Below are positions 37,436-45,938 of a stretch of DNA of 64,000 nucleotides, piece by piece. The DNA is from DATCYX01 sp963714425 (GTDB lineage Bacteria; Chloroflexota; Anaerolineae; Anaerolineales; UBA4823): positions 434,001 to 498,000 of the forward strand of contig CAVQOI010000008.1 in assembly GCA_963714425.1 (NCBI GenBank), written 5' to 3'. Position 1 is the stretch's first letter. Each line of letters begins with the position of its first letter. The translations under genes and the position numbers were made by a program. The notes below the pieces were generated by a model. That model made no database searches, was not told the DNA's origin, and saw nothing but the letters and a program-made list of their open reading frames with translations.

Positions 37436-37582
37436 ATGTTGTTCGCACCGAAGGAAAAAGGCCAGGGTCTTGTGGAATACGCGCTAATTCTTGTTTTGGT
37501 CGCGATTGTTGTGATCGTCATTCTTGTTATTTTGGGCCCGGCCATCAGCAACGTGTTCAGCAACATTATCAGCAACCTGTAA
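37436..37582 (+). CDS. flp: Flp-type class IVb pilin
   Basis: A 48-residue prepilin. Short basic leader (M-L-F-A-P-K-E-K-G), then the prepilin-peptidase site G|Q-G-L-V-E-Y-A-L-I-L with the essential Glu at +5 and Tyr at +6, a 20-residue hydrophobic helix and a short polar tail (N-V-F-S-N-I-I-S-N-L). Cleavage after Gly9 would leave a 39-residue pilin, near the small end for the family. The ATG has AAGGAGG 8 bases upstream. It has its own promoter and a terminator downstream, allowing higher expression than the machinery genes. Confidence 0.9.
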   Translation: MLFAPKEKGQGLVEYALILVLVAIVVIVILVILGPAISNVFSNIISNL

Positions 37583-37611
37583 TCGATCACGACGCTCATC
37601 TAATTCTCCTA

Positions 37612-37646
37612 TGTCAAGGCCCTGCAGAGATTGCAGGGTCTTGACA
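37612..37646 (+). terminator. Hairpin after flp
   Basis: TGTCAAG pairs with CTTGACA and CCCTGCA with TGCAGGG inside, giving a long stem of about 14 bp. No strong T tract follows (CTTCTATCC), so it may protect the pilin mRNA 3' end or only attenuate readthrough. Confidence 0.6.
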
Positions 37647-37736
37647 CTTCTATCCAACTTTATTCAATTTTTCCGATGATACCGCCGCATCTGCTAACAA
37701 TTTTGTATACCATAGGACTAAAGTACTAGAAACATC

Positions 37737-37764
37737 TTGACTTTTGGCTTAGAACGCTTATGAT
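37737..37764 (+). promoter_or_regulatory. Promoter of cpaB and the Tad machinery
   Basis: TTGACT (37737-37742), a 16-base spacer and TATGAT (37759-37764), about 50 bases before the cpaB start. Confidence 0.55.
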
Positions 37765-37812
37765 AACAAAGAGTGCAACTCTTACGGAATATGCGATAAA
37801 TTGGAGGCCATC

Positions 37813-38993
37813 ATGCGTAGAGGTCGGATATTCTTCTATCTGGCGTTCATCATTATTCTTGCCCTTGTAGCGTTTGTGGTTGTCTGGCAACGATTCCTTC
37901 AGCCTGGTGCGAACAGCTCGGGTGAAGCCCAGCCAACCCCGGTTATCAGCACTGTCAACGTAATCATCGTTACACAGCGTGTCTCTCGAGGTACCGCTGT
38001 TGGGGGAGATGTGCTTGGGATGGTTCCAGTTGCCCAGGAGCTCTTCTACGAGGGGATGTTCACGAATATCTCTGAGGTCGAAGGCCGGATGGCCAAATTC
38101 GACCTCGAGGCTGGCATCCCGCTTACGCAGGGTATGCTCGTAGACACTGCGGAGGAATTATCTGGAACGGGTTCGGTTGCAGCTCTGTCCATCCCTCGCG
38201 GTATGGTGGCTGTCTCTGTCCCCATAAGCCGCCTTTCCAGTGTTTCCTATGCACCACAGCCTGGGGACCATGTGAACGTCATCGTGACGATGCTTCTTGT
38301 GGATATCGACCCGGATTTCCAGTCGTTGTTGCCGAATCGAAATATTGGCGTTATTGCCCCTGGAACGGGGACTGGCACTATCTCAGGAACCGCTGAAGGG
38401 AGTGAAGATACGTAAGTAATAACGGAAGTGGTGCTGGCGAGGCAGGCGCACAGTTTGAGAGTGCATCTTTGGTCGCCATAACCGGGGGTGGGGGCAGCTT
38501 CATTGGTAGAGCTACCCAGGACCCCCAAATCGCACAGACCTTCTATCACGTCCCTGCTGAAGCACAACGTCCTCGTATGGTGAGCCAAAACCTGTTGCAG
38601 GACGCGATTGTATTAAACGTAGGCGATTTCGAATATAAAGGTAAGGAGACCCCAACCGAGCAGCAGCCTGTGGCTGAGGAACAACCGCAACCACAGGAAG
38701 GTGAACAGGTAGCTGCTCCACCACCTCCACCAGATGTTATCACGCTGGTCGTAACACCCCAAGATGCAATCACCCTGAATTACCTGCTATACAGTGGGGC
38801 TCAACTCACGATGGCGCTACGCGCTGCCGAGGATGACACCCGGGTACAGACCGAATTTGTGACTTTACAATTCCTGTTAGAGCAGTACAATATCTCTGTA
38901 CCGGCGCGCTTGCCAAACAGTATGGAACCTTCTGTGAGAGATTTGAAAGCACCCACACTCAGTGGCGATGTCAAACCTACGCCGGCTCCATAA
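37813..38993 (+). pseudogene. cpaB: Flp pilus assembly protein CpaB, one frameshift
   Basis: CpaB/RcpC is a membrane-anchored Flp pilus protein with a SAF domain. The first frame has one N-terminal helix, the SAF-like region (V-S-R-G-T-A-V-G-G-D-V-L-G-M-V) and the A-L-S-I-P-R-G-M-V-A-V-S-V-P-I block. It stops at 38415, but a single base missing near 38412 would let S-E-D-T continue as V-S-N-N-G-S-G-A-G-E-A, leading into the second frame, which ends with a Pro-rich linker and D-V-I-T-L-V-V-T-P-Q-D-A. Since the pilus operon is otherwise complete, a one-base consensus error is a strong alternative to a real mutation. The start ATG at 37813 has GGAGG 5 bases upstream. Confidence 0.85.
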
Positions 38994-39020
38994 ATCTATC
39001 GTATCGATTGGAGTTCTTGG

Positions 39021-40280
39021 ATGGGCCCTGGTGATAAGTTTCGGGTTGTGATCGTTGATGATATTGCTGAGACGCGTGAAAATATACGCAAGTTACTTCA
39101 ATTTGAAAATGATGTCGAAGTTGTTGGTGTAGGCAGGACGGGTCGTGAAGGGATTGATATTGTCAAGGATACAAAACCCGATGTCGTAATCATGGACATT
39201 AACATGCCGGACATGGATGGGATCACAGCAACGGAGAACATCCGGCGGAGTCAGCCTCACACTCAGATTGTGATTCTATCAGTCCAGGGGGATCCGAACT
39301 ATATGCGCCGAGCGATGCTGGCAGGCGCAAGGGATTTTCTGACAAAGCCGCCATCTGTAGATGACCTAATTTCTGCAATACGGCGAGCCGGCAAGATGGC
39401 GCAGGAAGAAAAAGCCAAATCTCCTGGCAGAGATGGTGGTAGCGGCCCGCTTGCCTCGGGTTCAACCTTGACGACGGCAGGTAAGATTATTGTGGTCTAC
39501 AGCCCGAAAGGGGGAACTGGGAGTACGACAGTTGCGGTAAACTTGGCTGTGACATTGCACAACGTGGAGACACCAGCAATTTTAGTGGATGGAAATTTAC
39601 AATATGGAGACGTTGCTGTGTTTCTCAATGAGCAAGGCAAGAACAGTGTGGCAGACCTTGCTCCACGCGCGGATGAGTTAGATCCAGAAGTTGTCGAGGA
39701 GGTTCTTCTTACTCACTCAAATTCAGGAGTTCATCTGCTACCGGCGCCATCAAGACCGGAGTATGCTGAGCATGTAACCGGAGAGCAGTTTGCCAAGGTC
39801 TTGAACTATCTTCGCCGGATGTACTCATATATCGTGGTGGATACATCATCAATTCTGACAGATCCCGTACTCGCAGCGATCGATACTGCTGATCTGGTGA
39901 TCTTGATAACCAGCCAGGATATCCCCGCCATCAAGAACGCACGCTTGTTTTTGGATCTTGCAGAAGTGCTCAAGATTACCAGAAAGCGAATTCTTTTCGT
40001 AATAAACCGCTTCGATAAACGGATCAGCATAACGCCCGATAAAATCGGAGAGAGCTTCAAACTGCCAGTTTCCGTAGTAATTCCGATGGAAGATCGCGTC
40101 GTAATACCTTCGATTAATCGTGGCCGTCCATTCATGCTGGATGATAAATCACGTCCAATTTGTCGATCTTTTTTGTCACTAGCAGAGAATGCTCGGCAAA
40201 GATTGTCGGAACTTGCCGAAGCGGAAACCCAGGATGAAAAGCAAGTATCCGCAAAAGCCGGTAAGGCGGTAAAAAGATAA
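39021..40280 (+). CDS. cpaE: CpaE/TadZ-type protein: receiver domain plus MinD-like ATPase
   Basis: 419 residues. Residues 1-125 form a receiver domain with D-D near the N-terminus, V-V-I-M-D-I-N-M-P as the phospho-acceptor region and L-T-K-P-P as the conserved Lys. A linker leads to a ParA/MinD-type ATPase with the altered Walker A K-G-G-T-G-S-T-T (signature Lys kept, second Lys replaced by Ser, as often in CpaE). This protein positions the pilus machine at the pole in other bacteria. Unlike many CpaE homologues, the receiver domain looks fully intact, so it may be phosphorylated. Start ATG with GGAG upstream. Confidence 0.92.
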   Translation: MGPGDKFRVVIVDDIAETRENIRKLLQFENDVEVVGVGRTGREGIDIVKDTKPDVVIMDINMPDMDGITATENIRRSQPHTQIVILSVQGDPNYMRRAMLAGARDFLTKPPSVDDLISAIRRAGKMAQEEKAKSPGRDGGSGPLASGSTLTTAGKIIVVYSPKGGTGSTTVAVNLAVTLHNVETPAILVDGNLQYGDVAVFLNEQGKNSVADLAPRADELDPEVVEEVLLTHSNSGVHLLPAPSRPEYAEHVTGEQFAKVLNYLRRMYSYIVVDTSSILTDPVLAAIDTADLVILITSQDIPAIKNARLFLDLAEVLKITRKRILFVINRFDKRISITPDKIGESFKLPVSVVIPMEDRVVIPSINRGRPFMLDDKSRPICRSFLSLAENARQRLSELAEAETQDEKQVSAKAGKAVKR

Positions 40281-40303
40281 GACGGTATTAGGAGAGTATT
40301 TCG

Positions 40304-41704
40304 ATGTCGCTCTTAAAACGGATCGAACAAGGAACTTCATCTACACCCGGGAGTGCGCAAGAGGCAGGTGCTACGACTCGCCTTTCCTCGATCCAGTCTC
40401 GGCGTGCAGCAGCTCCTGGGGCAGGTGCGCAGCGAGACACGTACATCGATCTCAAGACACGAGTACAAAATCGTCTCCTGGCAGAGCTAGACCCCTCTAT
40501 GGATATCACAAAGGTCCAGGAGGTTCGGACAACAATCCAGGAATTGTTCGAGCAGGTGCTCGCTGAAGAGAACATTGTCCTTTCCAGACCTGAACGTCAT
40601 CGCTTGTTTGAACAGATTGCAGCAGAAATTCTTGGCTTCGGTCCATTACAGCCTTTGCTCGAAGATGAGACGATCACAGAAGTCATGGTAAATGGTGCTA
40701 AGAACATCTATATCGAGCGATCTGGGCGGATTTACCGTGTTCCATTCACATTCGAGAGCGACGACCATGTGATGCGAATCATTGACCGGATTGTTGCACC
40801 ACTTGGCCGCCGTATTGATGAATCCAGTCCGTATGTCGATGCTCGCTTGCCTGATGGATCGCGTGTTAATGCAATCATTCCCCCAATTTCTCTTGTGGGT
40901 CCAGTAATCACCATTCGTAAATTCTTCAAGAATCCGATTTCGCTCGAGCAGCTCATCCATTTTGGTACCATCACCCAAGAAGCGTTACAGTTCCTCAAAG
41001 CTTGCGTAGAATCACGGCTAAACGTTGTCATTTCCGGTGGTACTGGTTCTGGTAAAACTACGCTACTGAATATTCTCTCGCAGTTTATCCCGAACGATGA
41101 GCGCATCATTACTATCGAGAACGCGGCAGAGTTACAGCTCAGACAGGAGCATGTAGTCACTCTGGAGTCGCGCCCGCCAAATATTGAAGGGCGTGGAGAG
41201 GTCACAATACGCTCGCTTGTGATTAATGCCCTGCGTATGCGTCCTGATCGGATAATAGTGGGTGAGATCCGCGATGAGGCAGCTCTGGACATGCTCCAGG
41301 CGATGAATACTGGTCATGACGGCTCGATGACAACTGCTCACTCGAACAGTCCACGCGATACGCTTGCACGTATCGAAACGATGGCATTGATGGCGGGAAT
41401 GGACTTGCCGGTGCGCGCTATACGCGAGCAAGTAGCATCGGCGATTAATGTGGTTGTTCATCAGGAACGTCTCCGGGATGGCAGCCGAAAAATTGTAAAC
41501 GTCACTGAAATCAGTGGTATGGAGGGTGATGTAATCACGATGACCGATATATTCCTGTTCGAGCAAAGTGGCTATGAAGACGGGAAGGTCATTGGACGGC
41601 TTCGCCCGACTGGTTTGCGTCCCAAGTTCATAGACAAGATCGAGGCGGCTGGTATTCATCTGCCTGCCTCTATCTTTGGAATCGGGGAGCGAAGAAGGTA
41701 CTAG
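40304..41704 (+). CDS. cpaF: Tad secretion ATPase CpaF/TadA
   Basis: 466 residues, the hexameric ATPase that powers Flp pilus assembly. The N-terminal region (about 100 residues) is followed by the conserved E-I-L-G-F-G-P-L-Q-P-L-L and V-M-V-N-G segments, Walker A G-G-T-G-S-G-K-T-T (Lys251), the Asp/His boxes and R-P-D-R-I-I-V-G-E-I-R-D-E-A with M-N-T-G-H-D-G-S. Length and motifs are complete. It sits between cpaE (23 bases) and tadB. Confidence 0.95.
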   Translation: MSLLKRIEQGTSSTPGSAQEAGATTRLSSIQSRRAAAPGAGAQRDTYIDLKTRVQNRLLAELDPSMDITKVQEVRTTIQELFEQVLAEENIVLSRPERHRLFEQIAAEILGFGPLQPLLEDETITEVMVNGAKNIYIERSGRIYRVPFTFESDDHVMRIIDRIVAPLGRRIDESSPYVDARLPDGSRVNAIIPPISLVGPVITIRKFFKNPISLEQLIHFGTITQEALQFLKACVESRLNVVISGGTGSGKTTLLNILSQFIPNDERIITIENAAELQLRQEHVVTLESRPPNIEGRGEVTIRSLVINALRMRPDRIIVGEIRDEAALDMLQAMNTGHDGSMTTAHSNSPRDTLARIETMALMAGMDLPVRAIREQVASAINVVVHQERLRDGSRKIVNVTEISGMEGDVITMTDIFLFEQSGYEDGKVIGRLRPTGLRPKFIDKIEAAGIHLPASIFGIGERRRY

Positions 41705-41726
41705 TACCTGGGACAAAGGTGAACTT

Positions 41727-42692
41727 ATGACGGCCTTAACCACAATTCTCATCCTCGGCGGTAGCACAGCAGGTTTGTTGCTCATCATTGGTCTGATCAT
41801 CACTCTGACCAGCGAGCGATCCCTCGTGGAAGAACGACTTGGCCGCTATATCGAGGACGAAGTTGCAGAAGTAAAGAAGGGCCAGCGAGCGACACCCCTT
41901 GGAGATTGGGTAAATATCCGCCTGGAACGATCGAATTGGGGTGATAGCATTGCGAGGGAACTCGCCCGAGCAGATCTCAAGCTTAAAACGAGCGAATACC
42001 TCGGCGTGGTCGTAATCTCGGGAGTGTTATTTGCATTTATCACTTGGTATATCGTCGGGCAAATTTTATTATTTGGCGTGGTTGGTGCAATTGTTGGAAC
42101 GCTCATCCCCCGCACTTATGTGAAACGCCAGCAAACACAACGGCTAAACCGCTTTAATGATCAGCTTGCCGATATGCTCAATTTGATGGTGAATGGTCTG
42201 CGGGCTGGGTACTCGACTATGCAGGCTATGGAAGCTGTTAGCCGGGAGTTGCCAGCGCCTATTTCAGAAGAATTTAGGCGAGTCGTCCAAGAAATGCAAT
42301 TAGGGCTAGCAGCGGAGCGTTCCCTGGAGAATTTGCTAAGGCGAATTCCCTCAGATGATCTTGATCTTGTTGTGGCAGCCATGAATGTCCAGCGTGAGGT
42401 CGGTGGAAACTTGGCGGAAATCCTGGATACGATTTCCCATACAATTCGGGAGCGAGTTCGAATTAAGGGAGAAATCCGAGTCCTAACTTCACAGGTCATT
42501 TACTCAGGACGTTTTCTGGCAACAATGCCACTTTTCATCATGCTCGCTTTATGGGTTCTCAACAGACCGTATATGATGGAATTCTTCAACCCCGAGACGC
42601 GGCTTGTTGGCCTGATTGCCTTGGGTATTGGTGCGTTAATGATCATAGCTGGATACTTCGTAATGACCAAGATCGCATCGATCGAAGTATAA
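41727..42692 (+). CDS. tadB: Tad inner-membrane protein TadB (GspF domain)
   Basis: About 321 residues with an N-terminal helix, a pair of central helices, a GspF/T2SSF cytoplasmic domain (F-N-D-Q-L-A-D-M-L-N-L-M-V-N-G-L-R-A-G-Y-S) and C-terminal helices. TadB and TadC form the membrane platform contacted by CpaF. I used the ATG at 41727, 22 bases after cpaF, preceded by AAGGTGA; the open frame extends back to 41676 inside cpaF. Confidence 0.93.
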   Translation: MTALTTILILGGSTAGLLLIIGLIITLTSERSLVEERLGRYIEDEVAEVKKGQRATPLGDWVNIRLERSNWGDSIARELARADLKLKTSEYLGVVVISGVLFAFITWYIVGQILLFGVVGAIVGTLIPRTYVKRQQTQRLNRFNDQLADMLNLMVNGLRAGYSTMQAMEAVSRELPAPISEEFRRVVQEMQLGLAAERSLENLLRRIPSDDLDLVVAAMNVQREVGGNLAEILDTISHTIRERVRIKGEIRVLTSQVIYSGRFLATMPLFIMLALWVLNRPYMMEFFNPETRLVGLIALGIGALMIIAGYFVMTKIASIEV

Positions 42693-42713
42693 GCCGTCTA
42701 TGGAGGTGTGATC

Positions 42714-43664
42714 ATGTTGCTGATTCTTGGAATTGTCGTCATCATCGTTGTTGGAGCACTTGTATTAATTCTGATTGGCATGCGCGAATCAGCCAGTGAT
42801 GATCCGCTGCAGACTCGACTTCAAGAATACGCAGCGCGGGGTGAATCCGCAACGCTTGAAGAAATCGAACTTTCGCAGCCACTCACCGAGCGAATAATTC
42901 TTCCATTGGCGAGAAAATTCGGTGAGATTGCTCTCCGTTTTACCCCCCAGAATGCTCTTCAGACTACCCAACATAAAATTGAGCTTGCCGGTAATCCACG
43001 TGGGCTTGAACCGCCTGTATTTTGGACGCTTCGTTTCATCGCTGCGGTCGTAATTGGGGCTTTGATCGCGTTCCTCCTGACGATAGGTCTGGACCAGTTA
43101 GCCTGGAGTAGAAAGATCCTGATCATCTTCGCATTCGTCATCCTGGGCTTTTATTTACCGGAGTTCTTTCTGGTAAGCAAGATCCAACGTAGGCAAAAAG
43201 ATATCCGCAAGGCAATGCCGGATGCGCTTGATCTGCTCACAATCTGTGTAGAAGCTGGTTTGGGTTTCGATGGAGCGATGCAAAAAGTATACGAGAAATG
43301 GGACAACGAGCTTTCCCTGGCCTTTGGCCGCGTCCTACGCGAGATCCAGTTAGGAAAGCTTCGCCGTGAAGCGCTGCGAGATATGGCTGACCGCATGGGT
43401 GTTCCGGAGATGACCAGCTTTGTTGCTGCCGTGATTCAGAGTGAACAGCTTGGTGTTAGCATGGCAAAAGTCCTGCGCATCCAATCTGATCAAATGCGAA
43501 TCAAGCGCCGCCAACTTGCCGAAGAAGAAGCTCACAAAGCGCCAATTAAGATGCTGATTCCAATGGCACTACTCATATTCCCTTCGATATGCATCGTCCT
43601 GATGGCCCCTGCAGTGCTAATGCTCCTGCGTTCTGCCCTTAGAGGGCTATTATTTGGCGGGTGA
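42714..43664 (+). CDS. tadC: Tad inner-membrane protein TadC (GspF domain)
   Basis: 316 residues, paralogue of TadB: N-terminal helix, two central helices, T2SSF domain (M-P-D-A-L-D-L-L-T-I-C-V-E-A-G-L-G-F-D-G-A) and C-terminal helix ending in a short tail. The ATG at 42714 lies 7 bases after GGAGG; a GTG at 42708 is too near to it. It is the last pilus gene here; no prepilin peptidase (CpaA), secretin (CpaC) or TadE-type minor pilin is found in the window. Confidence 0.93.
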   Translation: MLLILGIVVIIVVGALVLILIGMRESASDDPLQTRLQEYAARGESATLEEIELSQPLTERIILPLARKFGEIALRFTPQNALQTTQHKIELAGNPRGLEPPVFWTLRFIAAVVIGALIAFLLTIGLDQLAWSRKILIIFAFVILGFYLPEFFLVSKIQRRQKDIRKAMPDALDLLTICVEAGLGFDGAMQKVYEKWDNELSLAFGRVLREIQLGKLRREALRDMADRMGVPEMTSFVAAVIQSEQLGVSMAKVLRIQSDQMRIKRRQLAEEEAHKAPIKMLIPMALLIFPSICIVLMAPAVLMLLRSALRGLLFGG

Positions 43665-43706
43665 TCCAATACGAACGGGCGTCCCACATACCACTTATAT
43701 CAGGGA

Positions 43707-44381
43707 TTGTGGAGCGGATTAGATTGGTTGTTCCCTCCACGTTGTGTGAGCTGTGGAAATCCCGGAACTAGGTTTTGCCAATCGTGTCAGTGTGAGCTTG
43801 CGAGGATCGTACCACCCTTTTGCGACAAATGTGGCAACCGTATAATCCAAGGACAAAGCTGTGGAAGATGCTTGAGCCATCCACCCATCTATACTGCACT
43901 TCGCACCTACGCCAACTTTTCCGGCTCGTTGCGTAAGGCGATCCATCGATTGAAGTACCAGCGAGATATGGCACTTGGTGAAGAACTGGCACGCTCGATG
44001 ATTGCTTGCCTCGCGGAGACTGATTGGGCACTCGATTTGGTCGCTCCCATCCCAATTAGTCCGGTGAGGAGTAAAGAAAGAGGCTTCAATCAAGCAGCTT
44101 TGTTAGCCTTACCGATTGCACTCTACTTTGGGGTGCCCTATAAACCAAAAGCCCTGCGAAAGCAGAGAGAAACACACTCCCAGGTAGGCTTGTCACTCGA
44201 GGAACGACGGATGAATGTAAAAGGTGCGTTCGTTGCTGAGAGCAACCTCGTCTCAGGAAGGCGTGTACTCGTGGTGGATGATGTTACGACCAGCGGTGCT
44301 ACCTTGAATTCGAGTGCAAAAGCCTTACTCTCCGGAGGCGCAACCGCGGTTTATTGCCTAACCCTCGCTCGCGCACTATAA
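43707..44381 (+). CDS. comF: ComF-family phosphoribosyltransferase-like protein
   Basis: 224 residues. The N-terminal zinc-binding part has C-V-S-C, C-Q-S-C, C-D-K-C and C-G-R-C pairs. The C-terminal PRTase fold has P-I-P-I-S, R-G-F-N-Q-A and the PRPP loop V-L-V-V-D-D-V-T-T-S-G-A-T. ComF proteins assist DNA uptake in some bacteria; the biochemical activity is uncertain. Its place right after a type IVb pilus operon is of interest, although comF also often sits by hpf, as here. The TTG at 43707 is the likeliest start, but the ribosome-binding site is poor. Confidence 0.88.
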   Translation: MWSGLDWLFPPRCVSCGNPGTRFCQSCQCELARIVPPFCDKCGNRIIQGQSCGRCLSHPPIYTALRTYANFSGSLRKAIHRLKYQRDMALGEELARSMIACLAETDWALDLVAPIPISPVRSKERGFNQAALLALPIALYFGVPYKPKALRKQRETHSQVGLSLEERRMNVKGAFVAESNLVSGRRVLVVDDVTTSGATLNSSAKALLSGGATAVYCLTLARAL

Positions 44382-44459
44382 TATATTTATGGGACACAGG
44401 AATGGACGACCATTACCGTTGTAATTGAAGCAGAGCAACTCAAAGTATAGGAGGATAAA

Positions 44460-45032
44460 ATGACTCTCGAGGTTGAAGTATATGGGAGGAATTTGGAAAT
44501 AACGGAGCGTATCCAGAGTTATGTCGATATAAAAGTATCCAAGTTGGATCGTTATCTATCCGGAATCGAAGAAGCGCGGGTGGACGTTGCCTATGTGAAA
44601 TCAGCTCGCAGCGCTGCAGATAGGCAGGTCGCTCAGATAACGGTTAGGGGGAAGGGTTTCATTCTCCGGTCTGAAGAACGAGCGGATGATATATTTGCAG
44701 CGTTAGACTCTGCTCTAGATAAAATGCAGAGGCAAATCAAGCGATATAAAGGGAAGAGGTTTAGAGGACGTGGTGATGGCCGGAGCGCCGCTGAGGTGGT
44801 TGCTCCTCCATATGAGGAGATTGACGAGGAAACCGGAGAGTTGGGACCAGTAATTGCTAAACGGAAGCGTTTCATCTTGCATCCTATGGATGAAATTGAG
44901 GCGATCAACCAGATGAGCATGCTCGGTCATGATAAGTTCTTCGTCTTCTTCAATATGAATAGCAATGCGATCAATGTACTTTACCAGCGGAGAGATGGAT
45001 CATATGGGTTGATTGAGCCCCAAGTTGGGTGA
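44460..45032 (+). CDS. hpf: Ribosome hibernation-promoting factor, long form
   Basis: 190 residues: N-terminal YfiA/HPF domain (V-Y-G-R-N-L-E-I-T-E-R-I) that binds the 30S decoding region, a charged linker and a C-terminal dimerisation domain (H-P-M-D-E-I-E-A-I-N-Q-M, F-F-V-F-F-N, V-L-Y-Q-R-R-D-G-S-Y-G-L-I-E-P). The long form alone can pair ribosomes into 100S dimers. The ATG has AGGAGG 6 bases upstream. A strong terminator follows. Confidence 0.95.
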   Translation: MTLEVEVYGRNLEITERIQSYVDIKVSKLDRYLSGIEEARVDVAYVKSARSAADRQVAQITVRGKGFILRSEERADDIFAALDSALDKMQRQIKRYKGKRFRGRGDGRSAAEVVAPPYEEIDEETGELGPVIAKRKRFILHPMDEIEAINQMSMLGHDKFFVFFNMNSNAINVLYQRRDGSYGLIEPQVG

Positions 45033-45293
45033 CAAACAACTTTTGAAAAGATGCTGGCGGATATTTCGCCAGCATCTTTTTACTTTCTCTTTTTCGATCT
45101 GGATCAGCTGCACTGTTGCATGCAAGTAGTGGAAATCCCCCCGCGGGGGCATAAGATCGAGTACTTCGACTACCTCAAACTCATTCTCCCCAAGTCTTAT
45201 ACGTTCTCCAATCGTTGGAGCAATCTCTCGATTGACAATGGCGCCAGGGTGGTCGCTGCCAGTGACAACATAGCTCACTTTATAGACGGACAT
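45000..45293 (-). CDS. Small conserved-looking protein in the cNMP operon
   Basis: A 97-residue protein, M-S-V-Y-K-V-S-Y-V-V-T-G-S-D-H-P-G-A-I-V-N, with E-V-V-E-V-L-D-L-M-P-P-R-G-D-F-H-Y-L-H-A-T. The first about 70 residues look like a compact beta-rich domain; I do not know its function. The last about 28 residues are encoded by the shared terminator hairpin and the 3' end of hpf in antisense, so the original stop may have been lost. It starts one base inside the stop of the upstream cNMP-binding gene (TAATG), so the two are coupled. Confidence 0.65.
   Translation of the reverse strand: MSVYKVSYVVTGSDHPGAIVNREIAPTIGERIRLGENEFEVVEVLDLMPPRGDFHYLHATVQLIQIEKEKVKRCWRNIRQHLFKSCLSPNLGLNQPI
45047..45084. 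terminator. Strong terminator of hpf, possibly bidirectional
   Basis: A 13-bp perfect stem (AAAGATGCTGGCG/CGCCAGCATCTTT, 7-base loop) with T5 on the plus strand and an A-run on the other side (TTTTCAAAAG on minus), between hpf and the convergent minus-strand gene whose coding frame runs through it. Confidence 0.9.
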
Positions 45294-45742
45294 TACCGGC
45301 CTCCATCACTCAGGTTGCGGTGACGCAGTTTGAATGAAAGATCTGACGCAATATTACGCATGACGACATAACCAATGCGAGCATTCGCTTCGCAAAGCAT
45401 TTCGAAAGCAGGCCTGCGAATGACCTGAACCAGGGTCGGATCAACAGCTGCTCTTGCTGATGCAGACCTAGGACCTTGATCCACCAATGACATCTCTCCA
45501 ATAATTTGCCCCTCGCCCAAATTTACGACAATCTTTCGAGGTTCTCGCTTGGTCTCCTCCAAAATGATCTCTACTAATCCTTCGGTAATAATATATATTT
45601 CATCCTCAAGTTTCCCCTGGGTTGTAATATTATCACCCTGCTTGAGGCGCTTTTCTTCGCAAATCGAGACTACCTCGGCTAATTCACTAGCGGTGAGACC
45701 GTTGAATAGCTCGACCCTTCGCAAAATATCGGTTAGATCCAT
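45293..45742 (-). CDS. Cyclic-nucleotide-binding domain protein
   Basis: 149 residues forming one cNMP-binding domain: beta-barrel start K-R-L-K-Q-G-D-N-I-T-T-Q-G, then G-E-G-Q-I-I-G-E-M-S-L-V-D-Q-G-P-R-S-A-S-A-R-A, the phosphate-binding cassette with the conserved G-E and R-S-A. There is no helix-turn-helix, so unlike CRP it should not bind DNA itself. It may be a signal-dependent partner of the small downstream protein. Divergent from folE. Confidence 0.88.
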   Translation of the reverse strand: MDLTDILRRVELFNGLTASELAEVVSICEEKRLKQGDNITTQGKLEDEIYIITEGLVEIILEETKREPRKIVVNLGEGQIIGEMSLVDQGPRSASARAAVDPTLVQVIRRPAFEMLCEANARIGYVVMRNIASDLSFKLRHRNLSDGGR

Positions 45743-45807
45743 TTTACACCTCCCACGATTAAAATCATTTTAACTCCAAACATTTATCATTGCAATGAGG
45801 TTTGTTG

Positions 45808-45836
45808 TTGACTCATGGTAGCATTGAGGATATATT
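45808..45836 (+). promoter_or_regulatory. folE promoter
   Basis: TTGACT (45808-45813), 17-base spacer, TATATT (45831-45836). It leaves a leader of about 95 bases before the folE start. Confidence 0.65.
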
Positions 45837-45938
45837 GTTTGCTATCTGAATACCCTCCCTGATCAAATTGTGGTATTCCCTTGGTAGCGGATAAAAATCT
45901 CGTACAAAAAATCTAAAAACAGGCGTTAAAGGGATAGT

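Noticed and set aside
41132..41803. A 223-codon minus-strand frame across cpaF/tadB
   Set aside because: Fully overlaps the conserved CpaF coding sequence and shows no known domain.
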